The notes under the pieces were generated by a model, which saw only the letters and a program-made list of their open reading frames with translations, was not told the DNA's origin and ran no database searches. From contig JALXFI010000320.1 in the NCBI GenBank assembly GCA_027069035.1, forward strand, positions 1-13,698: DNA of 13,698 bases. The letters are read 5' to 3'. The stretch's first letter is position 1. Each line of letters begins with the position of its first letter. A program made the translations under genes and the position numbers. This stretch comes from a bacterium. Its GTDB lineage: Bacteria; Desulfobacterota; GWC2-55-46; S146-80; JALXFI01. Of this stretch, positions 13,428-13,698 are shown in pieces.

Positions 13428-13698
13428 ATGGGTAGATTTACCTTTAAGAGATCGGAGAAACTCCATTACAAAAGAGATTTTGAAAGGGTTTTTGAGAAAG
13501 GCAGACGTTACAGAGGCAATGGCTTCTCTGTTATTTTGAAAAAACAAGAAATTCCATCCTTAAGAAGACTTGGAATTGTTGTAAGCAGAAAACTTAAAAG
13601 CGCTGTCAAAAGGAATAGATCCAAGAGATTAATCCGTGAATTTTTCAGGCTGAACAAAGAAAGTTTCCCACCCTCGGCAGATGTGATCGTAATAATAT
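13428..13698 (+). CDS. rnpA: Ribonuclease P protein component, N-terminal part
   Basis: Protein subunit of RNase P, which helps the catalytic RNA trim the 5' leader of tRNA precursors. Ninety codons are visible before the window ends, out of a usual 110-130. MGRFTFKRSEKLHYKRDFERVFEKGRR is the standard opening. LGIVVSRKLKSAVKRNRSKRLIREFFRLN contains the conserved RNR motif that contacts the RNA, and the frame continues into the SADVIVII strand. ATG 13428 is the only start after the in-frame stop at 13410-13412. It has no recognisable SD, so translation may depend on coupling to rpmH. Confidence 0.95.
   Translation, partial: MGRFTFKRSEKLHYKRDFERVFEKGRRYRGNGFSVILKKQEIPSLRRLGIVVSRKLKSAVKRNRSKRLIREFFRLNKESFPPSADVIVII

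Noticed and set aside
1..13698. CRISPR arrays, rRNA or prophage genes
   Set aside because: No regularly spaced direct repeats, rRNA-like sequence or phage structural genes were seen anywhere in the window.

Overview
The window looks like a chromosomal segment from a Gram-negative, probably anaerobic bacterium. An Rnf complex in the order rnfC-D-G-E-A-B, a sigma-54 activator beside a textbook sigma-54 promoter, a lipoprotein-type solute-binding protein, a bacterial glutaminyl-tRNA synthetase and a diguanylate cyclase together suggest a Desulfobacterota/Deltaproteobacteria- or Nitrospirota-like lineage. That placement is inference from gene content, not from a phylogenetic marker comparison.

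Left part (1-2319, + strand): the C-terminal end of a GGDEF diguanylate cyclase, a promoter-bearing gap with a possibly structured leader, then glnS. A hairpin terminator just after glnS faces the next block, which is on the - strand.

Middle (2320-6130, - strand): three different small heat-shock proteins (HSP20/alpha-crystallin) form one operon. Upstream lies a perfect -24/-12 sigma-54 promoter (TGGCACG-N4-TTGCT). About 100-120 bp further upstream are two 13-bp palindromes with enhancer-like placement. Next to them is a sigma-54 activator whose receiver domain has lost its phospho-acceptor Asp. A REP-associated (RAYT, IS200-like) transposase with 25-bp inverted terminal repeats sits immediately in front of this activator gene, and the repeat supplies the first codons of the activator ORF. 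The native divergent gap between the activator and rnfC seems to have been split by this insertion.

Right part (6207-13698, + strand): a tightly packed rnfCDGEAB operon encodes a ferredoxin:NAD+ oxidoreductase ion pump. It is followed, with a 1-nt overlap, by a Fur-family metalloregulator. An orphan sugar-type ABC solute-binding lipoprotein comes next, with a likely terminator further downstream. Finally a promoter precedes rpmH (L34) and the beginning of rnpA (RNase P protein), which runs off the window.

The most interesting unit is the predicted self-contained stress module: an atypical sigma-54 activator, tandem palindromic operators, a sigma-54 promoter and three HSP20 chaperones. A mobile element has been inserted at the regulator's start.
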